Shown: positions 39,744-48,011, numbered from the stretch's first letter. The stretch is DNA of 64,000 nt from Tepidimonas aquatica (GCF_007556585.1 NZ_VJNA01000012.1:16082-80081), one strand, 5' to 3'. A program made the numbers and translations. The notes: generated by a model from the letters alone, not told the origin.

Positions 39744-41492
39744 TCACGCGGGCACCCCTTCGCCACTGATCCAGCCCTTGATGATATTGGCCACCGCCAC
39801 CGGGTTTTCCTTGGCCAGACGGCGTGCGTCTTCCAGGTGGCGCTCCTCGGGGGTGGGTTCATTGTGCACCGGTTGCGGCAGGCCGGGGCGCTCCACCTCC
39901 TCGGCCACCAGTGCCTCCAGCTGGCTGCCTGGCGCGGGCAGGGCGCCAGCCTGGCCAGGTGCGGCCCCGGCCTCGGGCGCGGGCGGCGGCTGCATCATCT
40001 TCAGCGTCGGGCGTACCATCAGCAGCCACGCCAGCAGACCGGCCAGCACCAGCCCCAGCGGCGCACCCAGGCTGCGCGCGGTGTCCAACACGTCGGGGTT
40101 GCGGTACCAGGGCAGCTCCACCGGCTCCACCTTGGGTTGGTTGAACGGCGCGTTGACCACGTTGACCGAGTCACCGCGCTCGCCATTGAAGCCGATCGCT
40201 TCGCGCACCAAAGCCTGGATTTGCTGCAGCTGTTCCGGCGGCAGCGGGGCGGTGCTGGTGTTGCCTTTTTTGTCGGTGACCTGGGTGTGGTTGATGACCA
40301 CCGCGGCGCTCAGGCGCCGCACGGTGCCGCTGGCGTTGCGCGTGACCGACACGGTCTTGTCGACTTCGTAGTTGACCACCTGCTCGCGGCGGCTGCGTGC
40401 GTCGGCGCCGGCGGCACCCTGGCCCACCACCCCGACCGGGGCGCCGGGGCCGTTGATCGGTGCGGCGGTGGCCCCCGGCGCCACGTTGGTGGCCGCACCC
40501 GGCACACCGGCGGGTTGCGTGGGGGTGCCCGCGCTTTCTTCGATGGTTTGCGAGCTGCGCACCGCCGCCGGCTCGTTGCCCTGGTTGGGGCGGTGCTGCT
40601 CGGTGGTCGATTCGGTCAGCGAAAAGTCCACATCGGCCGTGACGGTGGCACGCACGTTGTCGCGCCCGACCACGGGCTCGAGCAGATCCAGAATGCGTTG
40701 CTGGTAGGTGCGCTCCAGCGTGCGCACGTACTCCAACTGACGCGAGTCGATGCCGCCGTCACCCTCCGGCCGCTGCGACAGCAGCGTGCCGTTTTGGTCG
40801 ATGACGCTGACGGCCTTGGGGTCGAGCTCCGGCACCGAGCTGGCCACCAAGTGCACGATGCCGGCCACCTGCGTGCGGTCCAGACTGCGGCCCGGGTGCA
40901 GCGTCACCACCACGCTGGCCGATGGCTTTTGCTGCTCGCGGAAAAACCCGTTTTGGTTGGGCAGCGCCAGGTGCACGCGCGCATCCGCCACCGACTGCAG
41001 CGACAGGATCGTGCGGGTCAGCTCGCCCTCCAGGCTACGCTGGAAGTTGACGCGCTCCTGAAACTGCGTCATGCCGAGCTTGGTCTGGTCCATCAGCTCA
41101 AAGCCCGCCACCGTACCCTTGGGCAGCCCCAGGCTGGCCAGCTTCATGCGCACGTCGTTGACGCGGTCGGCTGGCACCAGGATCGCGTTGCCCCCGTCGG
41201 CGTGCTTGTACGGCACGTTCATCTGCGACAGCTGCGCCAGGATCGCGCCGCCGTCCTTGTCCGACAGGTTGGCGTACAGCACGCGGTAGTCGGGCCGGTT
41301 CAACATATAAAACGCCGCCGCCAGCAGCGCCACGGCCGCCAGCGCGCCGGCCACCAGCAGGGCCTTGCGTTGGGTCGGCAAGCGCTGCCAGCCAGCCACC
41401 AGCGGCGTCGGCGCGGCGGCGGGGGGCAGCTCGGCGGCGTCCAGTTCGGTGCCAGTGCTCAGGGCAGGGGTGGTCGTAGCCATGGGCGCCAT
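39744..41492 (-). CDS. fliF: Flagellar MS-ring protein FliF
   Basis: FliF is the ring platform of the basal body in the inner membrane. Of 582 residues (579 if the second Met at 41483 is used), helix one is near 40-60. The periplasmic ring-building domains follow, with KLGMTQFQERVNFQRSLEGE near 155-175, then an Ala/Pro/Gly-rich segment around 330-370. A second helix lies near 470-490, and the C-terminal cytoplasmic tail binds FliG. It is the first gene of the minus-strand fliF-G-H-I-J-K set and is divergent from fliE, with two interleaved inverted repeats in the gap. Confidence 0.96.
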   Translation of the reverse strand: MAPMATTTPALSTGTELDAAELPPAAAPTPLVAGWQRLPTQRKALLVAGALAAVALLAAAFYMLNRPDYRVLYANLSDKDGGAILAQLSQMNVPYKHADGGNAILVPADRVNDVRMKLASLGLPKGTVAGFELMDQTKLGMTQFQERVNFQRSLEGELTRTILSLQSVADARVHLALPNQNGFFREQQKPSASVVVTLHPGRSLDRTQVAGIVHLVASSVPELDPKAVSVIDQNGTLLSQRPEGDGGIDSRQLEYVRTLERTYQQRILDLLEPVVGRDNVRATVTADVDFSLTESTTEQHRPNQGNEPAAVRSSQTIEESAGTPTQPAGVPGAATNVAPGATAAPINGPGAPVGVVGQGAAGADARSRREQVVNYEVDKTVSVTRNASGTVRRLSAAVVINHTQVTDKKGNTSTAPLPPEQLQQIQALVREAIGFNGERGDSVNVVNAPFNQPKVEPVELPWYRNPDVLDTARSLGAPLGLVLAGLLAWLLMVRPTLKMMQPPPAPEAGAAPGQAGALPAPGSQLEALVAEEVERPGLPQPVHNEPTPEERHLEDARRLAKENPVAVANIIKGWISGEGVPA

Positions 41493-41518
41493 TATTCGCC
41501 CACCGCGCCGCGCGGCTA

Positions 41519-41570
41519 AAGCGCAAACAGACCGGCGGCGCAGGCGCTGTTTGCGCTTATGCGCCGCCGG
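41519..41570. promoter_or_regulatory. Two interleaved perfect inverted repeats between fliF and fliE
   Basis: Repeat A is AAGCGCAAACAG (41519-41530) with its complement CTGTTTGCGCTT (41547-41558). Repeat B is CCGGCGGCGCA (41532-41542) with its complement TGCGCCGCCGG (41560-41570). All four arms are perfect, and the order is A, B, A', B'. Only one base separates A from B and A' from B', and four bases separate B from A'. In RNA the two stems would exclude each other. In DNA they form a compact, two-site control region. The block lies about 27 bp before fliF and 55 bp before fliE, so it could govern both. Confidence 0.75.
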
Positions 41571-41625
41571 GGCCTGCCGTTACGATGCCCCCAAGCGTTG
41601 TCACGCCCCACCAGGAGAACTGCCC

Positions 41626-42009
41626 ATGGACCTGCGACTGCTGCCTTTGGCCGGTGCTGCCCTGAGCCCCGCCCAAGCCGCCGCACTGCGCGCGGCCCAA
41701 AAGGCACTGGCGGCCAAAGCCGCCGCCGGGGCGACGCCGGTGGCCAACCCCGCTTCCCCCAACCCGACGGTGCGCGCCACCACTCAGGCGGGCTTTGGCG
41801 ACGCGCTGCGCAACGCCCTGCGCGAGGTCAGCGCCGCGCAGCAACACGCCTCCGAGCTGCAAAACCGCGTGCAGATGGGCGACCGCAGCGCCAGCCTGGA
41901 GCAAACCATGGTGGCGATGCAAAAAGCCCAAATCGGCTTTCAGGCCGCGCTGCACGTGCGCAACCGCATGATGCAGGCGTACACCGACGTGATGAACATG
42001 CAGGTGTGA
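41626..42009 (+). CDS. fliE: Flagellar hook-basal body protein FliE
   Basis: FliE is the adaptor between the MS ring and the rod, and is the first substrate exported. The 127 residues include an Ala-rich N-terminal part and the FliE core from about 50 on. In the core, FGDALRNALREVSAAQQHAS and the C-terminal VAMQKAQIGFQAALHVRNRM match the family well. AGGAG is present upstream of the Met at 41626. It is transcribed divergently from fliF, the usual betaproteobacterial arrangement being fliE followed by fliF in one direction, so here it has its own transcription unit. Confidence 0.95.
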   Translation: MDLRLLPLAGAALSPAQAAALRAAQKALAAKAAAGATPVANPASPNPTVRATTQAGFGDALRNALREVSAAQQHASELQNRVQMGDRSASLEQTMVAMQKAQIGFQAALHVRNRMMQAYTDVMNMQV

Positions 42010-42047
42010 GCGCCGCGCCCACGCCAGGGGCCGGCCAGCGCGGGCGG

Positions 42048-42359
42048 TCAGTGCAGCGACAGCGAGCGGCTGCCGGGCGGGGTATTTTCCCAGGCGTCCA
42101 GCCACGGCTCGGCCAGCGCGCGGATCTGCGCGTCGTGGCGCAGAATCGCCAGCATCACGCGGTGCTTCTCGGCGCGCTGCTGCGGCGTCAGCTCGGCCTC
42201 GTTGGCCTGCGCACGCAGCTGTTCGATCAGCACCGCGCAGGCGCCTTCCAGCTCCGCCACGCGGTCCCAGTCGTCGGTCTCGGCTGCCTGCAGCATGCGC
42301 GCGCTCAGCTCCTCCAACGCACGGTAGCACTGCAGCAGATCCAGTTGGGGCTTGTCCAT
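42048..42359 (-). CDS. fliT: Flagellar protein FliT-like chaperone
   Basis: This small helical protein of 103 residues (108 if the Met at 42374 is used) carries the FliT pattern LLQCYRALEELSARMLQAAE and a conserved Trp in DDWDRVAELE. FliT is the export chaperone for the filament cap FliD and, in enteric bacteria, also acts on FlhDC. The start at 42359 has GCGAGG upstream. It follows fliS closely, in the standard fliD-fliS-fliT order, although here a flagellin gene lies between fliD and fliS. FliT is weakly conserved and the call relies partly on position. Confidence 0.85.
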   Translation of the reverse strand: MDKPQLDLLQCYRALEELSARMLQAAETDDWDRVAELEGACAVLIEQLRAQANEAELTPQQRAEKHRVMLAILRHDAQIRALAEPWLDAWENTPPGSRSLSLH

Positions 42360-42392
42360 GATGGCCTCGCTCATCGGCGGTGGGGGCGGCGC

Positions 42393-42785
42393 TTACTGCG
42401 GGCGGATTTGGTTCCAGGCGTCGGCCACCGGCGCGATCAGCCGTCGCACTTCCTCGACACGCTCGCCGTCGTTGTGCAGGTTGGCTTCGGTCAGGCGCCG
42501 GGCGCAATATTCGTAGAGCACATCGAGCCGCTCGGTCAGCTCGCCGCCCTTGGGATCGAGCGCGGCCCGCAGGCCCTCTTCCAGCAGCTGCACCGCCTTG
42601 CTGAGCGCTGCGGCCTTGGCCGGCACATCCCCGCGCTGCAGCGCCCCCAGGGCGTTGAGCAGCGCCTGATCCAGCGCCTCGAAAATCATCGCCACCAGCT
42701 CGTGCGGGCTGGCGGCGGCCACGCGGCTGGCCGCGGCCTGGCGGGTGTAGGCATTGACCGATCGGACGGCAGGGGAGGTATACAT
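42393..42785 (-). CDS. fliS: Flagellin export chaperone FliS
   Basis: FliS binds the C-terminal helices of flagellin and prevents early polymerisation. The 130-residue protein starts at 42785 with GGAG upstream, and shows the family N-terminus (NAYTRQAAASRVAAASPHEL) and the core MIFEALDQALLNA. The C-terminus contains LYEYCARRLTEANLHND. Two flagellins in this region depend on such a chaperone. Confidence 0.95.
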   Translation of the reverse strand: MYTSPAVRSVNAYTRQAAASRVAAASPHELVAMIFEALDQALLNALGALQRGDVPAKAAALSKAVQLLEEGLRAALDPKGGELTERLDVLYEYCARRLTEANLHNDGERVEEVRRLIAPVADAWNQIRPQ

Positions 42786-42980
42786 CGTCTCACTCCGTGG
42801 CGAAGAAGAATCTTTGCCTGCTTTATCGGTCATGGGCGGCGGATCCTGAGGGCTGGGCAGAAAGAGTGGCCGCTAAAAAAGGCCGGATTGGCCGCTCTAT
42901 TCTAGGCCCGCGGTGTCCGGGCGGTGCGCCTGGCCGTGGCCTGATCGAGTCCCGCGCCCGCGATCGCGACAAAGCCAAGC

Positions 42981-43010
42981 AGGGTGCCCACCGCGGGCGG
43001 TGGGCACCCT
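42981..43010 (-). terminator. Strong hairpin downstream of the first flagellin gene
   Basis: AGGGTGCCCACCGC and its perfect complement GCGGTGGGCACCCT are separated by two bases, giving a 14-bp GC-rich arm pair (an effective 12-bp stem with a six-base loop). It lies 52 bp after the flagellin stop at 43063 and before fliS. A T-run is not present, so termination would be partial or factor-assisted. The region 42786-43062 otherwise holds only the fliS leader. Confidence 0.6.
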
Positions 43011-43062
43011 GCCGGGTACCGGGTGGCGGCGAGGCCGCCAGCCGCGTGGCCAGCGCCTGGCT

Positions 43063-44574
43063 TCAGCCTTGCAGCAGCCGCAGCACGTTCTGCGGCATTT
43101 GGTTGGCCTGGGCGACCATGGCGGTGCCGGCCTGCTGCAGGATCTGGGCGCGCGAGAGGGCGGCCGTTTCGGCGGCGAAGTCGGCGTCCTGGATGCGGCT
43201 GCGGCTGGCGGTGAGGTTTTCGGCGTTGATTTGCAGGTTGCTCACCACGGCCTCGAAGCGGCTCTGGATGGCGCCAAATGTGCTGCGCAGGTTGCTCACC
43301 GCGGTCAGGGCCGAGTCGACGCGGTAGATCGCTGTGTTGGCGTTGGCCACTGTCTTCACGTCGATCTGCGAGATCGAGCCCGAGTCCTTGGAGATGGTGA
43401 AGTTGGCCGAGGCAAAGCCAAGTGCCGCACCGTCACCGGTGATGATGATGTTCTCGCTTGCGGTCAGGGTCAACCGCCCGCCGTTGACCGCGGTGGCATT
43501 CGTGCTGTTGTTGGTGGCGTCGGCAAACGCACCGATCGTGCCTTGGTAATAGGTCACGCCGTTGAGTGCGATATTGCCGCTACCGGCACTGATGCCGCCC
43601 GTCGCACCGCCGCCGAGGGTTTGACCGATCGCGATGTCACGCCCGTCGGCCGCCGTGAGCAGCAGGTTGCTGCCGTTGAGGATGGCGGTGACGCCGGTGT
43701 TATTTTGCTGGGCGTTGATGGCGTCGGTGATCTGCTGCGTGGTCAGGGCGCCGGAGGACAGGTCGGTCCCGTTGAAGATATCGATGCCGTTGATGCGCAG
43801 GGAATAGGTTTGGCCGGCACCACTCGAAGTGTTTGCGATCTGCAAGGCAATCGTGTTGGTGGCGGTCGCGGTCAGACCGGAGACGTTGGCCGAATTGATG
43901 GCATTGGCCTTGGCGAAGGCGCTGCCCGCGGACTGGCCGTTGGCGCTGCCGGCCACCGACTGGCCGATGGTGACCGCGGTGCCGCTGCCGACCTGGATGG
44001 TGCCCGTGCCGGGAAGGGCCGCCGTGCTGACCTCGGTGCTGGACGTGCCCTGTGCGAAGGCGCCGATGGCGGTGGAGCGCATGCTGGTGGCCAGATTCAG
44101 GCCGATGGTGTCACCGACGTTGGCGCCGACTTGGAAGACCGCGCTGCCGAAGGTGCCATCGAGCAGTTTTTGGCCGTTGAAGGAGGTTTGGGTGGCGATG
44201 CGCTCGATTTCGGCAATGCGCTGCTGCACTTCGAGGTCGAGGGCGGCGCGGTCGCCGGCGCTGTTGGTGGCGTTGGCGGCCTGAACGGCCAGCTCGCGGA
44301 TGCGCTGCAGGTTGGAGGTGATTTCGGCCAGGGCACCTTCGCCGGTTTGCGCCAGCGAGACGCCGTCATTGGCGTTGCGCACTGCTTGGTTGAGGCCACG
44401 GATTTGCGTGGTCATGCGCTCCGAGATGGCCATGCCGGCGGCGTCGTCCTTGGCGCTGTTGATGCGCAGGCCCGAGGACAGGCGCTGCATCGCGGTCTGC
44501 AGGGCGTTTTGCGATGCGTTGAGGTTGCGCTGGGCGTTCAGCGACATCACGTTGGTATTGATGATCTGCGGCAT
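43063..44574 (-). CDS. fliC: Flagellin (copy 1, proximal to fliS)
   Basis: This filament protein of 503 residues shows the conserved D0/D1 N-terminal half with INTNVMSLNAQRNLNASQNA and SSGLRINSAKDDAAGMAIS, a variable centre (about 170-400) rich in Ala, Thr, Ser and Gly, and the C-terminal D1/D0 with FGAIQSRFEAVVSNLQ. The last residues are NVLRLLQG. AGGAG lies before the Met at 44574. The protein is identical to the copy at 46298-47806 except for the last seven or eight residues. No sigma-28 site is seen in the 170 bp before it. It is separated from fliD by a terminator. Confidence 0.97.
   Translation of the reverse strand: MPQIINTNVMSLNAQRNLNASQNALQTAMQRLSSGLRINSAKDDAAGMAISERMTTQIRGLNQAVRNANDGVSLAQTGEGALAEITSNLQRIRELAVQAANATNSAGDRAALDLEVQQRIAEIERIATQTSFNGQKLLDGTFGSAVFQVGANVGDTIGLNLATSMRSTAIGAFAQGTSSTEVSTAALPGTGTIQVGSGTAVTIGQSVAGSANGQSAGSAFAKANAINSANVSGLTATATNTIALQIANTSSGAGQTYSLRINGIDIFNGTDLSSGALTTQQITDAINAQQNNTGVTAILNGSNLLLTAADGRDIAIGQTLGGGATGGISAGSGNIALNGVTYYQGTIGAFADATNNSTNATAVNGGRLTLTASENIIITGDGAALGFASANFTISKDSGSISQIDVKTVANANTAIYRVDSALTAVSNLRSTFGAIQSRFEAVVSNLQINAENLTASRSRIQDADFAAETAALSRAQILQQAGTAMVAQANQMPQNVLRLLQG
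43091..44574. repeat. Direct repeat covering the flagellin coding region (copy 1)
   Basis: This 1484-bp segment recurs at 46323-47806 with a constant offset of 3232 bp and no length change. The only difference I found is A at 44557 against G at 47789. The repeat ends exactly at the start codon on one side and seven codons before the stop on the other; leader sequences and the C-terminal codons differ. Recombination between the copies would delete fliD. Confidence 0.9.
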
Positions 44575-44689
44575 GGCGGCTCTCCTGGGCAGCGAAAGAC
44601 AGGGATCGGTCCGTGCGCCGGCACCCCGCCGGCGGGTGGGCGGGGGCACGGCCCCGCCCGGTGATTCCGATTCTGAGGCGGCCCATGAA

Positions 44690-44714
44690 AACCAAAGCCC
44701 CGATGAACGGGGCT
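44690..44714 (-). terminator. Rho-independent terminator after fliD
   Basis: On the minus strand AGCCCCG-TTCAT-CGGGGCT forms a 7-bp GC stem (44714-44696), followed by TTGGTTTTC. This is 30-50 bp after the fliD stop at 44746, and separates fliD from the first flagellin gene. Confidence 0.7.
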
Positions 44715-44745
44715 AGGCTGGCGCATTTCCGCGGTTGGTTTGGCT

Positions 44746-46152
44746 TCAGCCGTCCTTGGCCTTGTTCCACTGCGTGATCTGCTGCGCCACGTACTGGTTG
44801 AGCGCGTTGAGCTGCGAGACCGTCTTGTCCAGCCGCGAATACTGAGCCAGCAGGCGCTCCTCAGTGCGGGCGACCTTGTCGCTCAGGCGCTGCTGCTGCT
44901 GCCGCAGGCGCTCGATTTCCCCCTCCAGGGCTGTGCGCTTGAGGTCCAGCCGCCCGGTCCCCTGCTGCAACAGGCCGGACGTGACGGATCGCCATTGCAC
45001 GGCGATCCCCTGACTGGCCTCGGCAAGCGTGGTTTCCAGCGTGGCGGCGTCGGCCAGTGCTGCGCCGAGCCTGCCTTCGTCCACCGTCAGCTTGCCGTCG
45101 CGGCCCAGCCGCACCCCCAGATCCGACAGGGTGCGTCCGTCCGGCCCGGGGGTGAACAGCATGCGCCGCAGGCTGGCCTGCAGGGTGACGATGGCGCTGT
45201 CGCCCTGCAGCGGCCCGGCTTCGCGCGTGCGGGCATCGTAGCGCAGCGCATCGGCCAGCACCGCATCGAGCGCGTTGAAGGTCTCCACCAGCGCGCCGAT
45301 GGCCTTGCGTGCGGTCTCGGGGTTGGCGCCGATCTGCACATTGACCGTGGCCGGTGTTTCGGCGCTGACGTTGAGCGTGACGCCCGCGATCGCATTGGCG
45401 ATGGTGTTGTTGGCCGAGCGCACAGACACGCCATCGATGGTGACCACTGTATCCTGCGCCGCCTGCGCCAGCGCAAGGCCGGCGCCGGGCTGGTTTTCGG
45501 GGTCGTAGAGCAGGCGCGACAGACCGGTGCCATCCGTCAGGTTGCCGTCGGCGTCGCTGGCCTGAAGGCGAAAGCCCTCCGCCTCCCCGGTGGCGCGCGA
45601 GCGCAGCACCAGCCTCGCCCCGGCGCCATCGTTGATGACCGAGGCACTCACCGGTGCCGAAGCCGCGTTGATCTTGGCGGCGACGTCGGCCAGGGTGTCG
45701 GTGGCGGTGACGTCGATCGTGATGGCTCCGCGGTCGTCGGCGGTGAAGCTTGCGCCGTTCCATCGGCCCATTTGCAGGGTCAGCGTGCCGGCACCCACCG
45801 GGTCGCCCGCCGCCATCGCCACGCTTTGCACTGTCTGCCCCTTGGCGAGCTGGTTGACCTGCACGGCGTAGGTGGCAGGCGTGGCAGTAAACACCGCCGA
45901 GCCGCCGATTGCCGGGGAGCCGGAGGTCAGCGTCTTTTCCCGGAACGTGGAGGGGCGCGTCAGCGCCTTCAGCGCATCGTCCAGCGCCGCGACGCGCGAC
46001 TTGATTTCGCCCATCGAGGACAGGCGCACCTGCGCCCGTTCAGTGCGCTTTTGCACCTGCTGCAGCGGGCGCTTTTCCAGCTCCACAAGCTGGCTGACGA
46101 TGTTGCGGATGTCCAAGCCGCTGCCGATGCCCGGGGACGAGAGGGTGGCCAT
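44746..46152 (-). CDS. fliD: Flagellar filament cap protein FliD
   Basis: FliD forms the cap that folds flagellin at the filament tip. The 468 residues start with SSPGIGSGLDIRNIVSQLVE, the FliD N-terminal signature. A middle part with beta-rich domains (about 100-330) follows, then the C-terminal helical domain (about 380-468) ending in a coiled coil with LNALNQYVAQQITQWNKAKD. GGAGA lies before the Met at 46152. It is placed between the two flagellin copies, with terminators on both sides, so it is probably transcribed alone. Confidence 0.96.
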   Translation of the reverse strand: MATLSSPGIGSGLDIRNIVSQLVELEKRPLQQVQKRTERAQVRLSSMGEIKSRVAALDDALKALTRPSTFREKTLTSGSPAIGGSAVFTATPATYAVQVNQLAKGQTVQSVAMAAGDPVGAGTLTLQMGRWNGASFTADDRGAITIDVTATDTLADVAAKINAASAPVSASVINDGAGARLVLRSRATGEAEGFRLQASDADGNLTDGTGLSRLLYDPENQPGAGLALAQAAQDTVVTIDGVSVRSANNTIANAIAGVTLNVSAETPATVNVQIGANPETARKAIGALVETFNALDAVLADALRYDARTREAGPLQGDSAIVTLQASLRRMLFTPGPDGRTLSDLGVRLGRDGKLTVDEGRLGAALADAATLETTLAEASQGIAVQWRSVTSGLLQQGTGRLDLKRTALEGEIERLRQQQQRLSDKVARTEERLLAQYSRLDKTVSQLNALNQYVAQQITQWNKAKDG

Positions 46153-46212
46153 GGGGATCTCCACGAAGGGTCAAGGGCGACTTTACCGGCCCGCAAGCAA
46201 ACTGTCCACGGC

Positions 46213-46238
46213 AAAAAGCGTGACCGCAGCCACGCTTT
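46213..46238 (-). terminator. Rho-independent terminator after the second flagellin
   Basis: On the minus strand AAAGCGTG-(8-base loop)-CACGCTTT is followed by more T residues (a T-run from 46217 down to 46213). The stop of the flagellin is at 46298. A second, GC-only hairpin with an 11-bp perfect stem lies just before it at 46245-46273. Together they should end transcription before fliD. Confidence 0.75.
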
Positions 46239-46297
46239 ACGTCGCGCCGCCGGCCTGGGCGCGGCCGGCGGCGTGCTTGCCAACCCCGCGTCGTGCG

Positions 46298-47806
46298 TCA
46301 GCGCAGCAGGGCCAGCACACCCTGCGGCATTTGGTTGGCCTGGGCGACCATGGCGGTGCCGGCCTGCTGCAGGATCTGGGCGCGCGAGAGGGCGGCCGTT
46401 TCGGCGGCGAAGTCGGCGTCCTGGATGCGGCTGCGGCTGGCGGTGAGGTTTTCGGCGTTGATTTGCAGGTTGCTCACCACGGCCTCGAAGCGGCTCTGGA
46501 TGGCGCCAAATGTGCTGCGCAGGTTGCTCACCGCGGTCAGGGCCGAGTCGACGCGGTAGATCGCTGTGTTGGCGTTGGCCACTGTCTTCACGTCGATCTG
46601 CGAGATCGAGCCCGAGTCCTTGGAGATGGTGAAGTTGGCCGAGGCAAAGCCAAGTGCCGCACCGTCACCGGTGATGATGATGTTCTCGCTTGCGGTCAGG
46701 GTCAACCGCCCGCCGTTGACCGCGGTGGCATTCGTGCTGTTGTTGGTGGCGTCGGCAAACGCACCGATCGTGCCTTGGTAATAGGTCACGCCGTTGAGTG
46801 CGATATTGCCGCTACCGGCACTGATGCCGCCCGTCGCACCGCCGCCGAGGGTTTGACCGATCGCGATGTCACGCCCGTCGGCCGCCGTGAGCAGCAGGTT
46901 GCTGCCGTTGAGGATGGCGGTGACGCCGGTGTTATTTTGCTGGGCGTTGATGGCGTCGGTGATCTGCTGCGTGGTCAGGGCGCCGGAGGACAGGTCGGTC
47001 CCGTTGAAGATATCGATGCCGTTGATGCGCAGGGAATAGGTTTGGCCGGCACCACTCGAAGTGTTTGCGATCTGCAAGGCAATCGTGTTGGTGGCGGTCG
47101 CGGTCAGACCGGAGACGTTGGCCGAATTGATGGCATTGGCCTTGGCGAAGGCGCTGCCCGCGGACTGGCCGTTGGCGCTGCCGGCCACCGACTGGCCGAT
47201 GGTGACCGCGGTGCCGCTGCCGACCTGGATGGTGCCCGTGCCGGGAAGGGCCGCCGTGCTGACCTCGGTGCTGGACGTGCCCTGTGCGAAGGCGCCGATG
47301 GCGGTGGAGCGCATGCTGGTGGCCAGATTCAGGCCGATGGTGTCACCGACGTTGGCGCCGACTTGGAAGACCGCGCTGCCGAAGGTGCCATCGAGCAGTT
47401 TTTGGCCGTTGAAGGAGGTTTGGGTGGCGATGCGCTCGATTTCGGCAATGCGCTGCTGCACTTCGAGGTCGAGGGCGGCGCGGTCGCCGGCGCTGTTGGT
47501 GGCGTTGGCGGCCTGAACGGCCAGCTCGCGGATGCGCTGCAGGTTGGAGGTGATTTCGGCCAGGGCACCTTCGCCGGTTTGCGCCAGCGAGACGCCGTCA
47601 TTGGCGTTGCGCACTGCTTGGTTGAGGCCACGGATTTGCGTGGTCATGCGCTCCGAGATGGCCATGCCGGCGGCGTCGTCCTTGGCGCTGTTGATGCGCA
47701 GGCCCGAGGACAGGCGCTGCATCGCGGTCTGCAGGGCGTTTTGCGATGCGTTGAGGTTGCGCTGGGCGTTCAGCGACATCACGTTGGTGTTGATGATCTG
47801 CGGCAT
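46298..47806 (-). CDS. fliC: Flagellin (copy 2, with sigma-28 promoter)
   Basis: This filament protein of 502 residues is identical to copy 1 for all but the final residues, which here read QGVLALLR. The N-terminal and C-terminal helical regions are canonical, and the central domain contains the same Thr/Ala/Ser-rich sequence. AAGGAG lies before the Met at 47806. A sigma-28 promoter is visible 94-120 bp upstream, and a good terminator follows the gene. The lack of divergence, even at silent positions, points to recent duplication or continuing gene conversion. Confidence 0.97.
   Translation of the reverse strand: MPQIINTNVMSLNAQRNLNASQNALQTAMQRLSSGLRINSAKDDAAGMAISERMTTQIRGLNQAVRNANDGVSLAQTGEGALAEITSNLQRIRELAVQAANATNSAGDRAALDLEVQQRIAEIERIATQTSFNGQKLLDGTFGSAVFQVGANVGDTIGLNLATSMRSTAIGAFAQGTSSTEVSTAALPGTGTIQVGSGTAVTIGQSVAGSANGQSAGSAFAKANAINSANVSGLTATATNTIALQIANTSSGAGQTYSLRINGIDIFNGTDLSSGALTTQQITDAINAQQNNTGVTAILNGSNLLLTAADGRDIAIGQTLGGGATGGISAGSGNIALNGVTYYQGTIGAFADATNNSTNATAVNGGRLTLTASENIIITGDGAALGFASANFTISKDSGSISQIDVKTVANANTAIYRVDSALTAVSNLRSTFGAIQSRFEAVVSNLQINAENLTASRSRIQDADFAAETAALSRAQILQQAGTAMVAQANQMPQGVLALLR
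46323..47806. repeat. Direct repeat covering the flagellin coding region (copy 2)
   Basis: This is the second copy of the 1484-bp segment described at 43091-44574, in the same orientation. Flanks on both sides differ completely, which limits the exchanged tract to the coding sequence. Confidence 0.9.
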
Positions 47807-47899
47807 GGCGGTCACTCCTTCGGGTGGTTGCCGGTGGGCTGGCTGCTTCGGGCCCCGCGCCCTGCGCTTCGCCAACCACTTGACATCCGGTTGCCAGCT

Positions 47900-47926
47900 A
47901 TATCGGGCAGCGCGCGGCGGACTTGA
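47900..47926 (-). promoter_or_regulatory. Sigma-28 (FliA) promoter of flagellin copy 2
   Basis: On the minus strand TCAAGTCC (47926-47919) is followed after exactly 11 bases by CCCGATAT (47907-47900). Against TAAAGTTT-N11-GCCGATAA the -35 matches at five positions and the -10 at six, with ideal spacing. It would give a leader of about 85 nt before the flagellin start. Two copies of GGGTTTTTGA (47927-47936 and 47958-47967) lie just upstream. Confidence 0.7.
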
Positions 47927-48011
47927 GGGTTTTTGATCACCAAATGCCCAGCCGCACGGGTTTTTGACCTGGGGCAGTCCGTGGTGGCTGCGGCCTACAA
48001 TGCTTTACTAA

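Noticed and set aside
42981..43010. CRISPR repeat unit
   Set aside because: The palindrome occurs once, with no repeated spacing; it is best explained as a terminator-like hairpin of flagellin copy 1.
44575..44745. A sigma-28 or sigma-54 promoter for flagellin copy 1
   Set aside because: Read by eye on the minus strand, no element with both boxes at proper spacing was found; only isolated partial matches.
46153..46212. A sigma-28 promoter for fliD based on GCCGGTAA
   Set aside because: The -10-like box matches at seven of eight positions, but no acceptable -35 sits 11 bp upstream and it lies just after the terminator.
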